From NCBI RefSeq assembly GCF_023509035.1, contig NZ_CP075583.1, positions 2,418,001 to 2,482,000 on the forward strand: a stretch of 64,000 nt of DNA, written 5' to 3'. The DNA is from Janthinobacterium lividum (GTDB lineage: Bacteria > Pseudomonadota > Gammaproteobacteria > Burkholderiales > Burkholderiaceae_D). Below are positions 18,793-27,997 of the stretch, one piece after another (the first letter of the stretch is position 1; each line of letters begins with the position of its first letter). The position numbers and the translations under genes are program-made. The notes below the pieces were generated by a model. The model was not told where the DNA came from, did not search any database, and saw only the letters and a program-made list of their open reading frames with translations.

Positions 18793-20436
18793 CTAATTCG
18801 CCACCACCACGCGGTTCTTGCCCGTTTGCTTGGCCTGGTACATGGCGCGGTCGGCGCGCTTGACCAGTTCGGCCTGGTCTTCGTTGGGCAGGCGCAGGGC
18901 GACGCCGGCGGAAAAGGTGATCAAGACTTTTTCGTTATCGTGCAGGAAGAAATGCCGGGTCAGCTCGCGCTGCAATCGCGTCATCGTCGACGAGGCCGCC
19001 TCGACCGTCGTTTCCGGCAGCAGGATGAGGAATTCCTCGCCGCCGAAGCGGGCGATGACGTCCATCGAGCGCAGGGTTTCCTTGACGATCTTCACCAGGT
19101 GTTTCAGCGCCGCATCGCCGGCCAGGTGGCCGTAAGTGTCGTTCAGGCGCTTGAAATCGTCCAGGTCCAGCATGGCGATGCACAGGGGCGTGCCGCGGCG
19201 GTCGGAGCGGGCCGTCTCGCGTTCGAACACGTCGTCCAGGCCGCGGCGGTTCAGGCTGCCCGTCAGCTGGTCTTCGCGCACCAGTTCGCTCATATGCTGG
19301 AGCTTCGCTTCCAAGGTGTGGATGCGCTGTTCCGCATCCTGCACTTCCTGGCGCGCCAGCACCATTTTGTCGCGTGCGCGCAAGGCTTCGTTCTGCACCA
19401 TGCGCGTTTCGCGCAAGACTTCGTCGAGAACGCTGTTCAGTTCGCTGATATTTTCCGCTTGGCTGATCTTTTCTGAATAGCCGCCGATCTTTTCATGGAA
19501 GTCGCCCGTGCTGGCCGCCACTTGCCCCAGACGGTCGATGAAGGTCATCATCATGTTCTTGACCGTCAGCTTGACGTCGGACAGGCTGTGCTTGAGCTGG
19601 CCTTGTTTGTAGATGACTTCCTTCAGGCTGCGCGTGGCGTCTTCCAGCGCGCGCTGGTCGAGCGGGCCGGCGATCAGGTTTTGCACGGCATCGACCTGGC
19701 CGCGCAGCCAGCTGTCGTCGTCGAGCAACTGGCTGACGTTATCGAGCAGCAACTTGAACAGGCGCAGCAGCAATTCTTGCTGCTCGGCCGTGTCGCCGCT
19801 TTTCAATTCGATCTGGTAACACAGCTGCTTCAGGCGCAGCGCCGCTTCGTTCAGCGCTTCTTCCGTGTGGGCCAGCTTGATGGCCGCACCCAGCGATTCG
19901 GCTTCTTCCACCAGGGCGGGCGTGCCCGTCAGCAAGGTGGCGACGGCAAAGCCCAGGGTGCGGCTGAGCAATTCGCGCAGGGTGCGCGTCTGTTCGCCGT
20001 CCGGCAGAGGGGGCAATTCGATGCCGCCCCCTTTCTTGACCTGTTTTTCCGCCAGTTGCGCCAGGGTGCGCGCGTAGCTGTCCCAGTCGCGCGCTTTCAG
20101 GGCGCGCTGGAAACGCCGGCCAAAGTCGCCCAGTTCGCCCGCCGATTCACTCATCTTGGCGGCGAACTGCGTCAGGACGTTTTCCGCGCCACTCTCGTCA
20201 ACATTGGCGCTGGCGGCCAGCACGGCTCCCGGCGCGGCAGGGTTGTCCGCCGGTTCGCTGATGCCGGCGATTTCATTGTAGATATCGCGATAGGCGCTCG
20301 GCGTCGGGGCGATGCGGCGCGTCGCCAGGCGGCGAAACGCTTCACGGGCGATATCGGCCGGATTCATCGCCGCGGCGGCGGTATTCGTGGTGCCAGCGGG
20401 CGCGCTTGCTGGTGGAGATGGCAATTTACTGGACAT
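18793..20436 (-). CDS. Diguanylate cyclase (GGDEF)
   Basis: A 547-residue cytoplasmic protein. Residues ~90-380 are helical without transmembrane segments or a recognisable sensor domain and end in a coiled coil (RDKMVLARQEVQDAEQRIHTLE). The GGDEF domain has an intact GGEEF at ~465 and an inhibitory I-site RSMD five residues before it, so it should make c-di-GMP and be product-inhibited. There is no EAL domain. The input is unknown. It shares the convergent terminator with the glycan genes. Confidence 0.95.
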   Translation of the reverse strand: MSSKLPSPPASAPAGTTNTAAAAMNPADIAREAFRRLATRRIAPTPSAYRDIYNEIAGISEPADNPAAPGAVLAASANVDESGAENVLTQFAAKMSESAGELGDFGRRFQRALKARDWDSYARTLAQLAEKQVKKGGGIELPPLPDGEQTRTLRELLSRTLGFAVATLLTGTPALVEEAESLGAAIKLAHTEEALNEAALRLKQLCYQIELKSGDTAEQQELLLRLFKLLLDNVSQLLDDDSWLRGQVDAVQNLIAGPLDQRALEDATRSLKEVIYKQGQLKHSLSDVKLTVKNMMMTFIDRLGQVAASTGDFHEKIGGYSEKISQAENISELNSVLDEVLRETRMVQNEALRARDKMVLARQEVQDAEQRIHTLEAKLQHMSELVREDQLTGSLNRRGLDDVFERETARSDRRGTPLCIAMLDLDDFKRLNDTYGHLAGDAALKHLVKIVKETLRSMDVIARFGGEEFLILLPETTVEAASSTMTRLQRELTRHFFLHDNEKVLITFSAGVALRLPNEDQAELVKRADRAMYQAKQTGKNRVVVAN

Positions 20437-20565
20437 GTAGACACAGCCTTTTTAGATATTTCTCATTATCCTCATGATATGCGAGTTGGCAAAGAACTTA
20501 TTGTGCGAGAAGCAAGGAGAAGTCCTGTCAATTCGCTCGATGCCAGCGGGCATGCCGCCTTGCCG

Positions 20566-21213
20566 TCAATCCACCAGCTGGTTGCGGATCGCGTAATGCG
20601 TCAGTTCGGCGCTGTTCTTGAGTTTCATCTTGACCAGCAAGCGGGCGCGGTATTCGCTGACGGTTTTTACGGACAATTTCAGCTCTTCGGCGATGGCGCC
20701 CACTGCCTTGCCCGAGGCGATCATGACCAGGGTCTGGTATTCGCGGTCCGACAAGGTGTCGTGCAAGGCCGTTTCGTGGTCGTCGCCCACCGTGTTGGCC
20801 AGTTCCTGCGCCAGCGAGGCGCTGATGTATTTTAATCCCTGCGCCACCTGGCGGATGGCCGTGACCAGTTCGCGCGGCGCGCTCTGTTTCGTCAGGTAAC
20901 CGGCAGCGCCCGCCTTGAGTGAGCGGATGGCGTACTGGTCCTCGCGGTGCATGGAGAGCATCAGCACGGCCAGTTCCGGCTTTTCCTTCTTGATCTGCTT
21001 GAGCACCTCGATGCCGCTGCGGTCGGGCAGGGAGATGTCGAGCAGCAACACCTGGCATTTCGAGCCGCGGAACAGTTTGATGGCGTCGTGGCCATTTTCG
21101 GCCTCGCCGGCGACGATGATGTCCTTCGTGTCGGCGAGGATTTGCTTCAAGCCCTCGCGCACGATCGCGTGATCGTCGGCGATGAATACCCGGATGGTGG
21201 CTTTTTCTTTCAT
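20566..21213 (-). CDS. NarL/FixJ-family response regulator
   Basis: 215 residues: a receiver domain (IRVFIADDHAIVREGL, phospho-acceptor Asp59 in LLLDISLPD, conserved Lys in GYLTKQSAP) and a C-terminal LuxR-type HTH (LSDREYQTLVMIASGKAVGAIAEELKLSVKTVSEYRARLLVKM). It lies 52 bp downstream of the histidine kinase gene, which is of the HisKA_3 class that normally partners this regulator family. Target genes cannot be read from the sequence. Confidence 0.94.
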   Translation of the reverse strand: MKEKATIRVFIADDHAIVREGLKQILADTKDIIVAGEAENGHDAIKLFRGSKCQVLLLDISLPDRSGIEVLKQIKKEKPELAVLMLSMHREDQYAIRSLKAGAAGYLTKQSAPRELVTAIRQVAQGLKYISASLAQELANTVGDDHETALHDTLSDREYQTLVMIASGKAVGAIAEELKLSVKTVSEYRARLLVKMKLKNSAELTHYAIRNQLVD

Positions 21214-21265
21214 GACTGCGTTGTTTCCTATCTGAATCTCTGCGCCCTGCGGCGGCCCTATGGCC

Positions 21266-22774
21266 TTATGGCAATCCGCTCTGCGCTGGTGCGCCGGCTG
21301 CAGCCGCTATTATCGCCTCTCGCGGCGTGGTCAGCCGGATTTTTATGCTCAGGATGGTGCCGCCGTCCGGCCCGTCCATCAGGCTCAGGGTGCCGCCCAG
21401 CGCGCTGGCCCGTTCGGCCATGCCGCGGATGCCGAACGATTGCGGCTTGGCGCGGTCGGACAGGCGCATGCCGACGCCATTGTCGGCGATGGTCAGGCGC
21501 AGATGCTGGCGCTGCCGGGCCAGGCGCACGCTGACCTTGCTCGCCTGCGCATGCTTGGCGATATTCGTCAGCGCCTCCTGGGCGATGCGGAACAGGCTGG
21601 TTGCCTGGTCCAGCTCCAGTTCGATGTGCTGGCGGTTCGAAATGAACTGGCATGCGATGCCGGCCTGGCGCGCGAATTCCTTCACTTGCCAGTCCAGCGC
21701 GGCGACCAGGCCCAGGTCCAGCATGGAAGGGCGCAAGTCCAGCGAAATGCGGTGCACGGCGTCGATGCTGCGGTCGACCAGGGCATCGACATAGTCGGCC
21801 TTTTCCTGCAGCAGCGGGTCGTCCGGCGGCAGGCGGCGCGCCAGCATGGCCAGCGCCATCTTGATCGCCGTCAAGTTGCCGCCCAGGTCATCGTGCAGTT
21901 CGCGCGCCAGGCGCGTGCGTTCATGTTCCTTGACCTTGTCGATATGCGCAGTCAGCTCGGCCAGGCGGGCGCGCGACTGGCGCACTTCAATCTGTTCGAG
22001 CCGGCTTTCCGTGATATTCGTCATGATGCCTTCCCACTGCACCGTGCCGTCGGCCAGCGCGCGCGGCGTGGAGCGCAGGTTGATCCATTTGACGTCCTTC
22101 CAGGCATCAATCCAGATGCGGCCTTCCCAGTTCCAGCTCCACAAGGCCGCCTTCGATGCCTGCATCGACTCCAGATACGAGGCGCGGTCGTCGGCCAGGA
22201 TCAGCTGATAGAACAGTTCCGGGCGCGCGTGCAGCTGTGCCGGGCTCAGGCCCAGCAGGGCCTGGCAGCCATCGCTCAAGTAGGGGAAGGCAGCGCGGCC
22301 ATCCGCATGCAGGCAGAACTGGTACACCAGGCCTGGCGTATTCGAGACGATGGCGTTGAAGCGCGACTGTACTTGCGCCAGGGCGGCGGCCGTCGCCTGC
22401 GGCGTGCGCAAGTCTTCGCCTTCGGCCAGGAGCAGGGCGCGGCTCTGGTGGCTGGCGCGCGACAGGTGCAGGCTGAGCGAATACAGGCTGCCGTCGCGGC
22501 GGCGTTGCTGCACATGGAGCAGGGCTTGCGCGCCTATGCTGTCGTCCAATGTCGCCAACACGGCGGCCAGTTGCTGCGCGTCGAGCTGCGGTGCGAGGGT
22601 GAAGGGCGTCATCGCCAGCAATTGATCGCGTGCATACTGCAAGTTGTCGCAGGCGGCATCGTTGGCATCGAGCAATTGCAAGCTGGACGCGTCGTACAGG
22701 TAGATTTCCGGCGCCGCCGCGCGCATGGCGGGCGCCAGCCTGGGAGTGTCGTGCATGGCGTGGTCTTTCTTCAT
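21266..22774 (-). CDS. Soluble PAS histidine kinase (HisKA_3)
   Basis: 502 residues. Two PAS-like regions (~20-130 and ~135-260, the latter with a PAC-like WEGIMTNITESRLEQ) precede a HisKA_3 dimerisation domain with the phospho-acceptor His293 (RELHDDLGGNLTAIKMAL) and an HATPase domain (TIADNGVGM, FGIRGMAERA). No transmembrane helices are visible, so it should sense an intracellular signal. Its ATG overlaps the TGA of the small membrane protein upstream (TGATG), suggesting coupled synthesis of the two. Confidence 0.93.
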   Translation of the reverse strand: MKKDHAMHDTPRLAPAMRAAAPEIYLYDASSLQLLDANDAACDNLQYARDQLLAMTPFTLAPQLDAQQLAAVLATLDDSIGAQALLHVQQRRRDGSLYSLSLHLSRASHQSRALLLAEGEDLRTPQATAAALAQVQSRFNAIVSNTPGLVYQFCLHADGRAAFPYLSDGCQALLGLSPAQLHARPELFYQLILADDRASYLESMQASKAALWSWNWEGRIWIDAWKDVKWINLRSTPRALADGTVQWEGIMTNITESRLEQIEVRQSRARLAELTAHIDKVKEHERTRLARELHDDLGGNLTAIKMALAMLARRLPPDDPLLQEKADYVDALVDRSIDAVHRISLDLRPSMLDLGLVAALDWQVKEFARQAGIACQFISNRQHIELELDQATSLFRIAQEALTNIAKHAQASKVSVRLARQRQHLRLTIADNGVGMRLSDRAKPQSFGIRGMAERASALGGTLSLMDGPDGGTILSIKIRLTTPREAIIAAAAGAPAQSGLP

Positions 22775-23362
22775 CAGCGGCGGGCGCGCCAGAAGGCGGC
22801 GAAGCGGCGCAGCACCCTGGCCGGGCGGGAATTATGGCGCCCTGGCGTGCCCTTGCGCAAGCGCTGCCACCAGGCGCGGCGGGCGCGGCCCAGCGCGGCC
22901 GACAGGCGGCTGACACGGCGCCATGGACGCGTGGCGCGCAGGCGGGCGATCCAGCGGTCCTTGGTTTCCATGAACAGGCCGTGCCAGCGCGCAAACCACG
23001 GCAAGCTGAGCAGTGTGGGACGCGTCAGGCTGTACAGGCGGGCCACTGCGGCCGCGCCGCCCAGCTTGGCGATGACGATCACGCCGATGCCGGAAAACGC
23101 ATGGCCGCGCGCGATCGCCAGCAGGGCCAGCAGCTTGACGGGAAACAGCAGCACGGCCGGCAGCACGAAGATGGCCAGCGCCCAGTATGGCGGCAGGCGC
23201 TTGATCCACGCTTCCAGCGCATGCAGGGGCGGAAATTGCGCGATCACCTGCATGATGCGCGCCCCGGTCGCCCACAGCCATTCCTCGATCAGCAGGAAGA
23301 TGGCGGCCAGGTAGACCAGCGGCGCGAACAGCCAGCGCCTGACTCTGTAGAATTTTTTTCAT
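22774..23362 (-). CDS. Small membrane protein coupled to histidine kinase (likely frameshift at start)
   Basis: Not a family I can name. An ATG at 23362 has an excellent ribosome binding site (GGAGACGG) but is followed by seven A. With six A the frame reads MKKFYRVRRWLFAPLVYLAAIFLLIEEWLW and runs uninterrupted into the 159-residue frame that starts at ATG 23253, giving about 195 residues. With seven A the long frame has only that internal ATG. Two hydrophobic segments are seen: LFAPLVYLAAIFLLI near the N-terminus and WALAIFVLPAVLLFPVKLLALLAIA. A very basic Arg-rich C-terminal tail follows. It is translationally coupled to the kinase gene. Confidence 0.72.
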
Positions 23363-23477
23363 CCGTCTCCGTGTGCGGCGCAGGTTTGCCGCGATTGCCA
23401 CGATGATACGTCAAAAAAGCCCGTTTGCTCCCGCATCCCGTGTGCCTGTGCCTCCCTGGCAGGGCTACAATAGGCAG

Positions 23478-24044
23478 ATGAATAAAGCCTTTGTAAAAGA
23501 ATCCGACAGCGACGACGATGAAGAGGCGGCCGCGCTGGCGCTGGCCATTCCCGCCGGCGCCAAGAACTACATCACGCCCGCCGGTTACCAGCGCATCAAG
23601 GAAGAGCTGCTGCAGCTGATCGACGTCGACCGTCCGGAAGTGGTGCGCATCGTCCATTGGGCGGCGTCGAATGGCGACCGTTCGGAAAATGGCGACTATA
23701 TCTATGGCAAGCGGCGCCTGCGTGAAATCGACCGCCGCATCCGCTTCCTCACCAAGCGCATGGACCTGGCCGCCATCGTCGACCCCAGCGTGCACCATGG
23801 CAACGACCAGGTGTTTTTCGGCGCCACGGTGACCTACCGCACCAGCGACGGCGAAACGCACACCATCACCATCGTCGGCATCGATGAATTCGACCCCCTG
23901 AACGGCAAGATCAGCTGGGTCTCGCCCATGGCCCGCACCATCACCAAGGCGCGCGAAGGCGACGTGATCACCCTCAACACGCCGCTGGGCGAACAGGAAC
24001 TGGAATTGCTGGAAGTGACGTATCCGGCGCCGGGGGAAACTTGA
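23478..24044 (+). CDS. greB: GreB, transcription elongation factor
   Basis: 188 residues from ATG 23478 (MNKAFVKESDSDDDEEAAA). GreB enters the RNA polymerase secondary channel and stimulates cleavage of backtracked RNA. The coiled-coil part (ITPAGYQRIKEELLQLI ... ENGDYIYGKRRLREIDRRIRFL) and the C-terminal FKBP-like domain (VFFGATVTYRTSDGETHTITIVGIDEFD, ISWVSPMARTI) match GreB rather than GreA. An in-frame upstream ATG at 23373 would add 35 unlikely residues. It is divergent from the kinase operon and convergent with spoT. Confidence 0.93.
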   Translation: MNKAFVKESDSDDDEEAAALALAIPAGAKNYITPAGYQRIKEELLQLIDVDRPEVVRIVHWAASNGDRSENGDYIYGKRRLREIDRRIRFLTKRMDLAAIVDPSVHHGNDQVFFGATVTYRTSDGETHTITIVGIDEFDPLNGKISWVSPMARTITKAREGDVITLNTPLGEQELELLEVTYPAPGET

Positions 24045-24062
24045 ACTGATGTGGGCGGAATG

Positions 24063-24102
24063 AAAAACGGCTGGACAGAGAAATCTGGCCAGCCGTTTTT
24101 TT
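24063..24102. terminator. greB/spoT bidirectional terminator
   Basis: AAAAACGGCTGG-CCAGCCGTTTTT stem around an A-rich loop, with T-tract beyond, between convergent greB and spoT. It overlaps the last bases of the spoT stop region. Confidence 0.9.
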
Positions 24103-26383
24103 AATTGCGCTCCCGGAGTATCCGGTTGACCCCGGCGACCCGGCGCACATTGCGCAGCAGGGCGGCCAGGTGGACGCGGTCTTTGACTTGCACGGTAAAG
24201 CGCAGCTGGTCGAGCACGTTGTCCTTGTCTTCGTCCATGCCCACATAGATGATGTTGGCGTCGGACTCGCCGATTTCGGCGGCCACGCGGGCCAGGATGC
24301 CCCGTTCGCTGTTGATCAGCACCTTGATGCGACAGTCGAAGCGGCGGTTCAGTTCGGTTCCCCAGCGTACGGCGATCCAGCGGTCCGGTTCCTTGGCGCG
24401 CTGGCGCTTGGCTTGCGTGCAGTCGCTGGTGTGCACCAGCAAGCCCTGGTCGCGGCGCAGCTGGCCGATGATCTGGTCGCCGGGAATCGGCAAACAGCAT
24501 GGCGCCAGTTGTACGGAGACACCTTCGCTGCCGCAGATGGTGACGGGGTCGAGCTCGCTGCCGCTATTGTGTTCCACCGGCATGCTGGCCGCTTCGCCGC
24601 CGATCAGGCCGAAGATGTGGCGCGCCACCAGGGTGGCCATGCGCTTGCCGATACCGATGTCCGCGTACAGCTCGTCCATGGAATTGGCGCTCGATTCGTT
24701 GAGCAGGCGTTCTACCAGCGGCACCGGCAGGTCGGCGTCGATGTTCAGGGTGTGCAGCGCCTGCGACAGCAATTGCTGGCCCAGGGCGATCGATTCGGGC
24801 AGGTTGATCGTGCGCAAATGGTGGCGGATGGCCGAACGGGCCTTGCCGGTGCGCACGAACGACAGCCATGTCGGGCTGGGGCGCGACGAGGAATCGGTGA
24901 TGATTTCCACGATGTCGCCATTGTGCAGCTCGGTGCGCAGGGGCGAGGTTTCGTTGTTGATCTTGACGGCCACGGTCTGGTCGCCGATGCCCGTGTGGAT
25001 CGAATAGGCGAAGTCGATGGCGGTGGCGCCGCGCGGCAAGGCGATGATCTTCGATTTCGGCGTAAATACGTAGACGGAATCGGGGAACAGGTCGACCTTG
25101 ACGTGTTCGAGGAATTCGGCCGAGTCACCCGTCTGCTGCTGGATGTCGAGCAAGGATTGCAGCCACGCATGCGTGCGCTGCTGCAAGTCGGACGGGTTCG
25201 ATTCGCCGCTCTTGTACAGCCAATGCGCCGCCACGCCGGATTCGGCCGTGCGGTGCATTTCCTGCGTGCGGATCTGGAATTCGACGGGCGTGCCGTAGGG
25301 GCCGATGACGGTCGTGTGCAGCGACTGGTAGCCGTTCAGCTTGCGGATCGCGATGTAATCCTTGAACTTGCCCGGCATGGGCTTGTACAGGCTGTGCAGG
25401 GTGCCCAGGGTCACGTAACAGTCGGCAAAACTGCCCACCACCACGCGGAAGCCGTACACGTCCAGCACTTGCGAGAACGACAAATGCTTGCTGCGCATCT
25501 TTTTATAGATGTCGTACAGGGTCTTTTCGCGGCCCGTGACGTCGGCCTCGAGTTCGGCCATGGACAAGGTGCTTTTCACCGCTTCCATGATCTTGTTGAC
25601 CACTTCGCGCCGGTTGCCGCGCGCCGCCTTGACGGCTTTCGCCAGGGTGCGGTAGCGCATTGGATACAGGTGCGAGAACGACAGGTCCTGCAGCTCGTGG
25701 TAAATATTGTTCAGGCCAAGGCGGTGCGCGATCGGCACGTACACCTCCATGGTCTCGCTGGCGATGCGGCGCTTTTTCGCCGCCGTCATGAAGTCCAGCG
25801 TGCGCATATTGTGCAGGCGGTCGGCCAGCTTGATCAGGATCACGCGCACGTCGGACGCCATGGCCAGCAGCATCTTGCGGAAATTTTCCGCCTGCGCTTC
25901 GATCTGGCTCTGGAATTCGATCTTTTCCAGCTTCGACAGGCCGTCGACCAGGTGTGCCACGGGCGCGCCGAAACGCTCGATCAACTCGTCTTTCTTGACG
26001 TCCTGGTCTTCCATGACGTCGTGCAGCAGGGCGGCCATGATGGCTTGCGCGTCGAGTTTCCAGTCGGCGCAGATTTCCGCGACGGCGATCGGGTGCGAGA
26101 TATACGGCTCGCCCGAGCGGCGCATCTGGCCCAGGTGCATTTCGTCGGAGAAGCGGTAGGCTTCCTTGACTTTTTTCAGGTCGGCGGGAGACAGGTATTC
26201 GGCCAGCTTGTCGGCCAGGTGGCTGACGGAGGCCACACCCAGGGCGGGCGCTGGCGGTACTGCGGGGATGTTGCTGCCGGACGTGCCGGTGCCGGACGCG
26301 GAAGCGCCCTGCGATTTTGCCGCCTGGCGCGAGGCCAGGGGCGGCAGTGCTGCGGAAGTCGTGTCGGCTGGGGTCAGACTCAT
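24101..26383 (-). CDS. spoT: SpoT-type bifunctional (p)ppGpp synthetase/hydrolase
   Basis: A 760-residue RelA/SpoT homolog. The HD hydrolase domain has the intact HDVMED motif (AALLHDVMEDQD) and ISHPIAVAEI, so hydrolysis should be active. The synthetase domain (YGFRVVVGSFADCYVTLGTLH, GYQSLHTTVIGPYG), TGS (VYVFTPKSKIIALPRGATAIDFAYSIH) and C-terminal ACT domains follow. It lies downstream of rpoZ, the usual proteobacterial arrangement. It has an Ala/Ser/Pro-rich N-terminal ~60-residue extension. It would set ppGpp levels acting on RNA polymerase together with omega. Confidence 0.96.
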   Translation of the reverse strand: MSLTPADTTSAALPPLASRQAAKSQGASASGTGTSGSNIPAVPPAPALGVASVSHLADKLAEYLSPADLKKVKEAYRFSDEMHLGQMRRSGEPYISHPIAVAEICADWKLDAQAIMAALLHDVMEDQDVKKDELIERFGAPVAHLVDGLSKLEKIEFQSQIEAQAENFRKMLLAMASDVRVILIKLADRLHNMRTLDFMTAAKKRRIASETMEVYVPIAHRLGLNNIYHELQDLSFSHLYPMRYRTLAKAVKAARGNRREVVNKIMEAVKSTLSMAELEADVTGREKTLYDIYKKMRSKHLSFSQVLDVYGFRVVVGSFADCYVTLGTLHSLYKPMPGKFKDYIAIRKLNGYQSLHTTVIGPYGTPVEFQIRTQEMHRTAESGVAAHWLYKSGESNPSDLQQRTHAWLQSLLDIQQQTGDSAEFLEHVKVDLFPDSVYVFTPKSKIIALPRGATAIDFAYSIHTGIGDQTVAVKINNETSPLRTELHNGDIVEIITDSSSRPSPTWLSFVRTGKARSAIRHHLRTINLPESIALGQQLLSQALHTLNIDADLPVPLVERLLNESSANSMDELYADIGIGKRMATLVARHIFGLIGGEAASMPVEHNSGSELDPVTICGSEGVSVQLAPCCLPIPGDQIIGQLRRDQGLLVHTSDCTQAKRQRAKEPDRWIAVRWGTELNRRFDCRIKVLINSERGILARVAAEIGESDANIIYVGMDEDKDNVLDQLRFTVQVKDRVHLAALLRNVRRVAGVNRILRERN

Positions 26384-26465
26384 AAAACGTCGCGTTGCTT
26401 CACAGTGTGAATAAAGAATACGGTAGAACCAGGGGTCAGCACTGTTCCGGCACGCGGGTTCCCAC

Positions 26466-26669
26466 TTACATCGGGACCTTTTTCAGCATTTCGATGCCGA
26501 CTTTACCGGCAGCGATTTCACGCAGTGCGACAACGGTAGGCTTGTCCTTGGCTTCCACCTTAGGGGTGTGGCCTTGCAACAACTGACGTGCGCGATAAGT
26601 CGCAGCCAGGGTCAGCTGGAAACGGTTAGGGATCTGCTTCAGGCAATCTTCGATTGTGATACGGGCCAT
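26466..26669 (-). CDS. rpoZ: RNA polymerase omega subunit
   Basis: 67 residues, [30 protein letters not shown]..., the conserved omega N-terminus including the helix that embraces the beta-prime C-terminus. Omega stabilises RNA polymerase and forms part of a ppGpp site. It lies between gmk and spoT on the same strand, as in most proteobacteria. Confidence 0.97.
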   Translation of the reverse strand: MARITIEDCLKQIPNRFQLTLAATYRARQLLQGHTPKVEAKDKPTVVALREIAAGKVGIEMLKKVPM

Positions 26670-26728
26670 AGTAACTCCTAAATTTTATGCGTGGTGCGTG
26701 GCGCTGTGTGAACTGGCGTGCAGACTAA

Positions 26729-27367
26729 TTACTCTGCGTGCAGGCCCAGTTGGGCGAATAGCGATGCGTTGCGGGCCGCTTGTTGCGCAAACCGGCAACG
26801 GGCCGCTCTCACGATCGCGCTCAGTTCGGACAAAGCGACCGTAAACTCTTCATTGATAATAACATACTCGAACTCGGGAGCGTGTGCGATTTCGCCGCCG
26901 GCCGCCAGCAGGCGGCGCGTGATCACGTGCGGCTCGTCCTGGCCGCGCTTGTTCAAGCGTTCTTCCAGCGCATCGATCGATGGCGGCAGGATGAAAATGC
27001 CGGCCGCGCGGGGAAATTGCTTGCGCACCTGGCGCGCGCCTTGCCAGTCGATTTCCAGCAGGATATCGGTGCCGGCCAGCATTTGCTGTTCCACCATGAT
27101 GCGCGAGGTGCCGTAGTAATTGCCATGCACTTCCGCCCATTCCAGGAATTCGCCCTGGTCGGCGCGCGCGACAAAGTCTTCCGCCGTGGTGAAGTAATAC
27201 TCGCGGCCATGCTGCTCGCCCGGACGGGGCGCGCGCGTGGTGGTCGAGATCGATAATTTGATGCCGGGCTCTTGCGCCAGCAATGCATTGACCAGTGTCG
27301 ATTTGCCGGCGCCCGATGGCGCGGCGACCACGAACAGGCTGCCGGAGAAGGCGGTAGGGTGGCTCAT
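26729..27367 (-). CDS. gmk: Guanylate kinase
   Basis: 212 residues from ATG 27367 ([30 protein letters not shown]), with the P-loop APSGAGKS, the GMP-binding [19 protein letters not shown] segment and the RLNKRGQDE lid. It phosphorylates GMP/dGMP to the diphosphates. A longer frame from 27448 lacks support. It heads gmk-rpoZ-spoT. Confidence 0.96.
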   Translation of the reverse strand: MSHPTAFSGSLFVVAAPSGAGKSTLVNALLAQEPGIKLSISTTTRAPRPGEQHGREYYFTTAEDFVARADQGEFLEWAEVHGNYYGTSRIMVEQQMLAGTDILLEIDWQGARQVRKQFPRAAGIFILPPSIDALEERLNKRGQDEPHVITRRLLAAGGEIAHAPEFEYVIINEEFTVALSELSAIVRAARCRFAQQAARNASLFAQLGLHAE

Positions 27368-27578
27368 GCGGATCTTTCCATATGCGTGTGATGGCGGCGT
27401 TTGCGCTTGCATGGACACCGCCCAATTCGGTATTTTACCAAGAGGCAAGGCGGTGAGCCAGCCCCGCGATGCGCCTTGCCGCCAGGCCTGCGCATATTTT
27501 GCTTGTTATCTTGAGGGAATAGTTATCTAATTTTGAATGGTTTTTTCTTGATAACTATTTTGTCGACAGGATGCGCGC

Positions 27579-27989
27579 ATGAAAAATTTCCCCTTCCTCA
27601 GTGCTGCCCAGGCCATGCTCTTGCTGCGCGTGGCCATCGCCGTGATGTTCATGGCGCACGCCATCACGCGCATCGCCAATGGCACCATTCCCCGCTTTGC
27701 CGGTTTCCTGGAAGACAAGGGATTTATTTGCGGCCTGGCCGTGGTGTGGGCGATTACCGTCGTCGAGATCGTTTGCGGCAGTTTGCTCATCGTCGGCAAA
27801 TACACGCGCTGGGCGGCGGCCGGGCTGATGGTGATCTGCGTCGGCGGCATCGTCATCGTGCATGCGGCCAAGGGCTGGTTCGTGGGCGAGCATGGCGCCG
27901 GCGGCGTGGAATACAGCATCATGCTGTTTGTCGCCTGCGTTGTCATCGCTGCCGGCGACAGGGGGCGCGCCGGAGCGCGCCTGGCCTGA
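27579..27989 (+). CDS. DoxX-family membrane protein
   Basis: 136 residues with four hydrophobic segments (AMLLLRVAIAVMFMAHAI, GLAVVWAITVVEIVCGSLLIVG, WAAAGLMVICVGGIVIVHAA, SIMLFVACVVIAAG) and the DoxX pattern of a short first helix followed by RIANGTIPRFAGFLEDKG. Function of this family is loosely defined (redox/thiosulfate-linked or oxidative-stress complexes). It stands alone, is divergent from the gmk operon, and ends 8 bp from the convergent yicC. Confidence 0.82.
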   Translation: MKNFPFLSAAQAMLLLRVAIAVMFMAHAITRIANGTIPRFAGFLEDKGFICGLAVVWAITVVEIVCGSLLIVGKYTRWAAAGLMVICVGGIVIVHAAKGWFVGEHGAGGVEYSIMLFVACVVIAAGDRGRAGARLA

Positions 27990-27997
27990 AGGAGCGA

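Noticed and set aside
19495..20835. Long plus-strand frames opposite the diguanylate cyclase and sensor genes
   Set aside because: Antisense shadows typical of GC-rich DNA; the minus-strand frames carry complete GGDEF, receiver and kinase domains.
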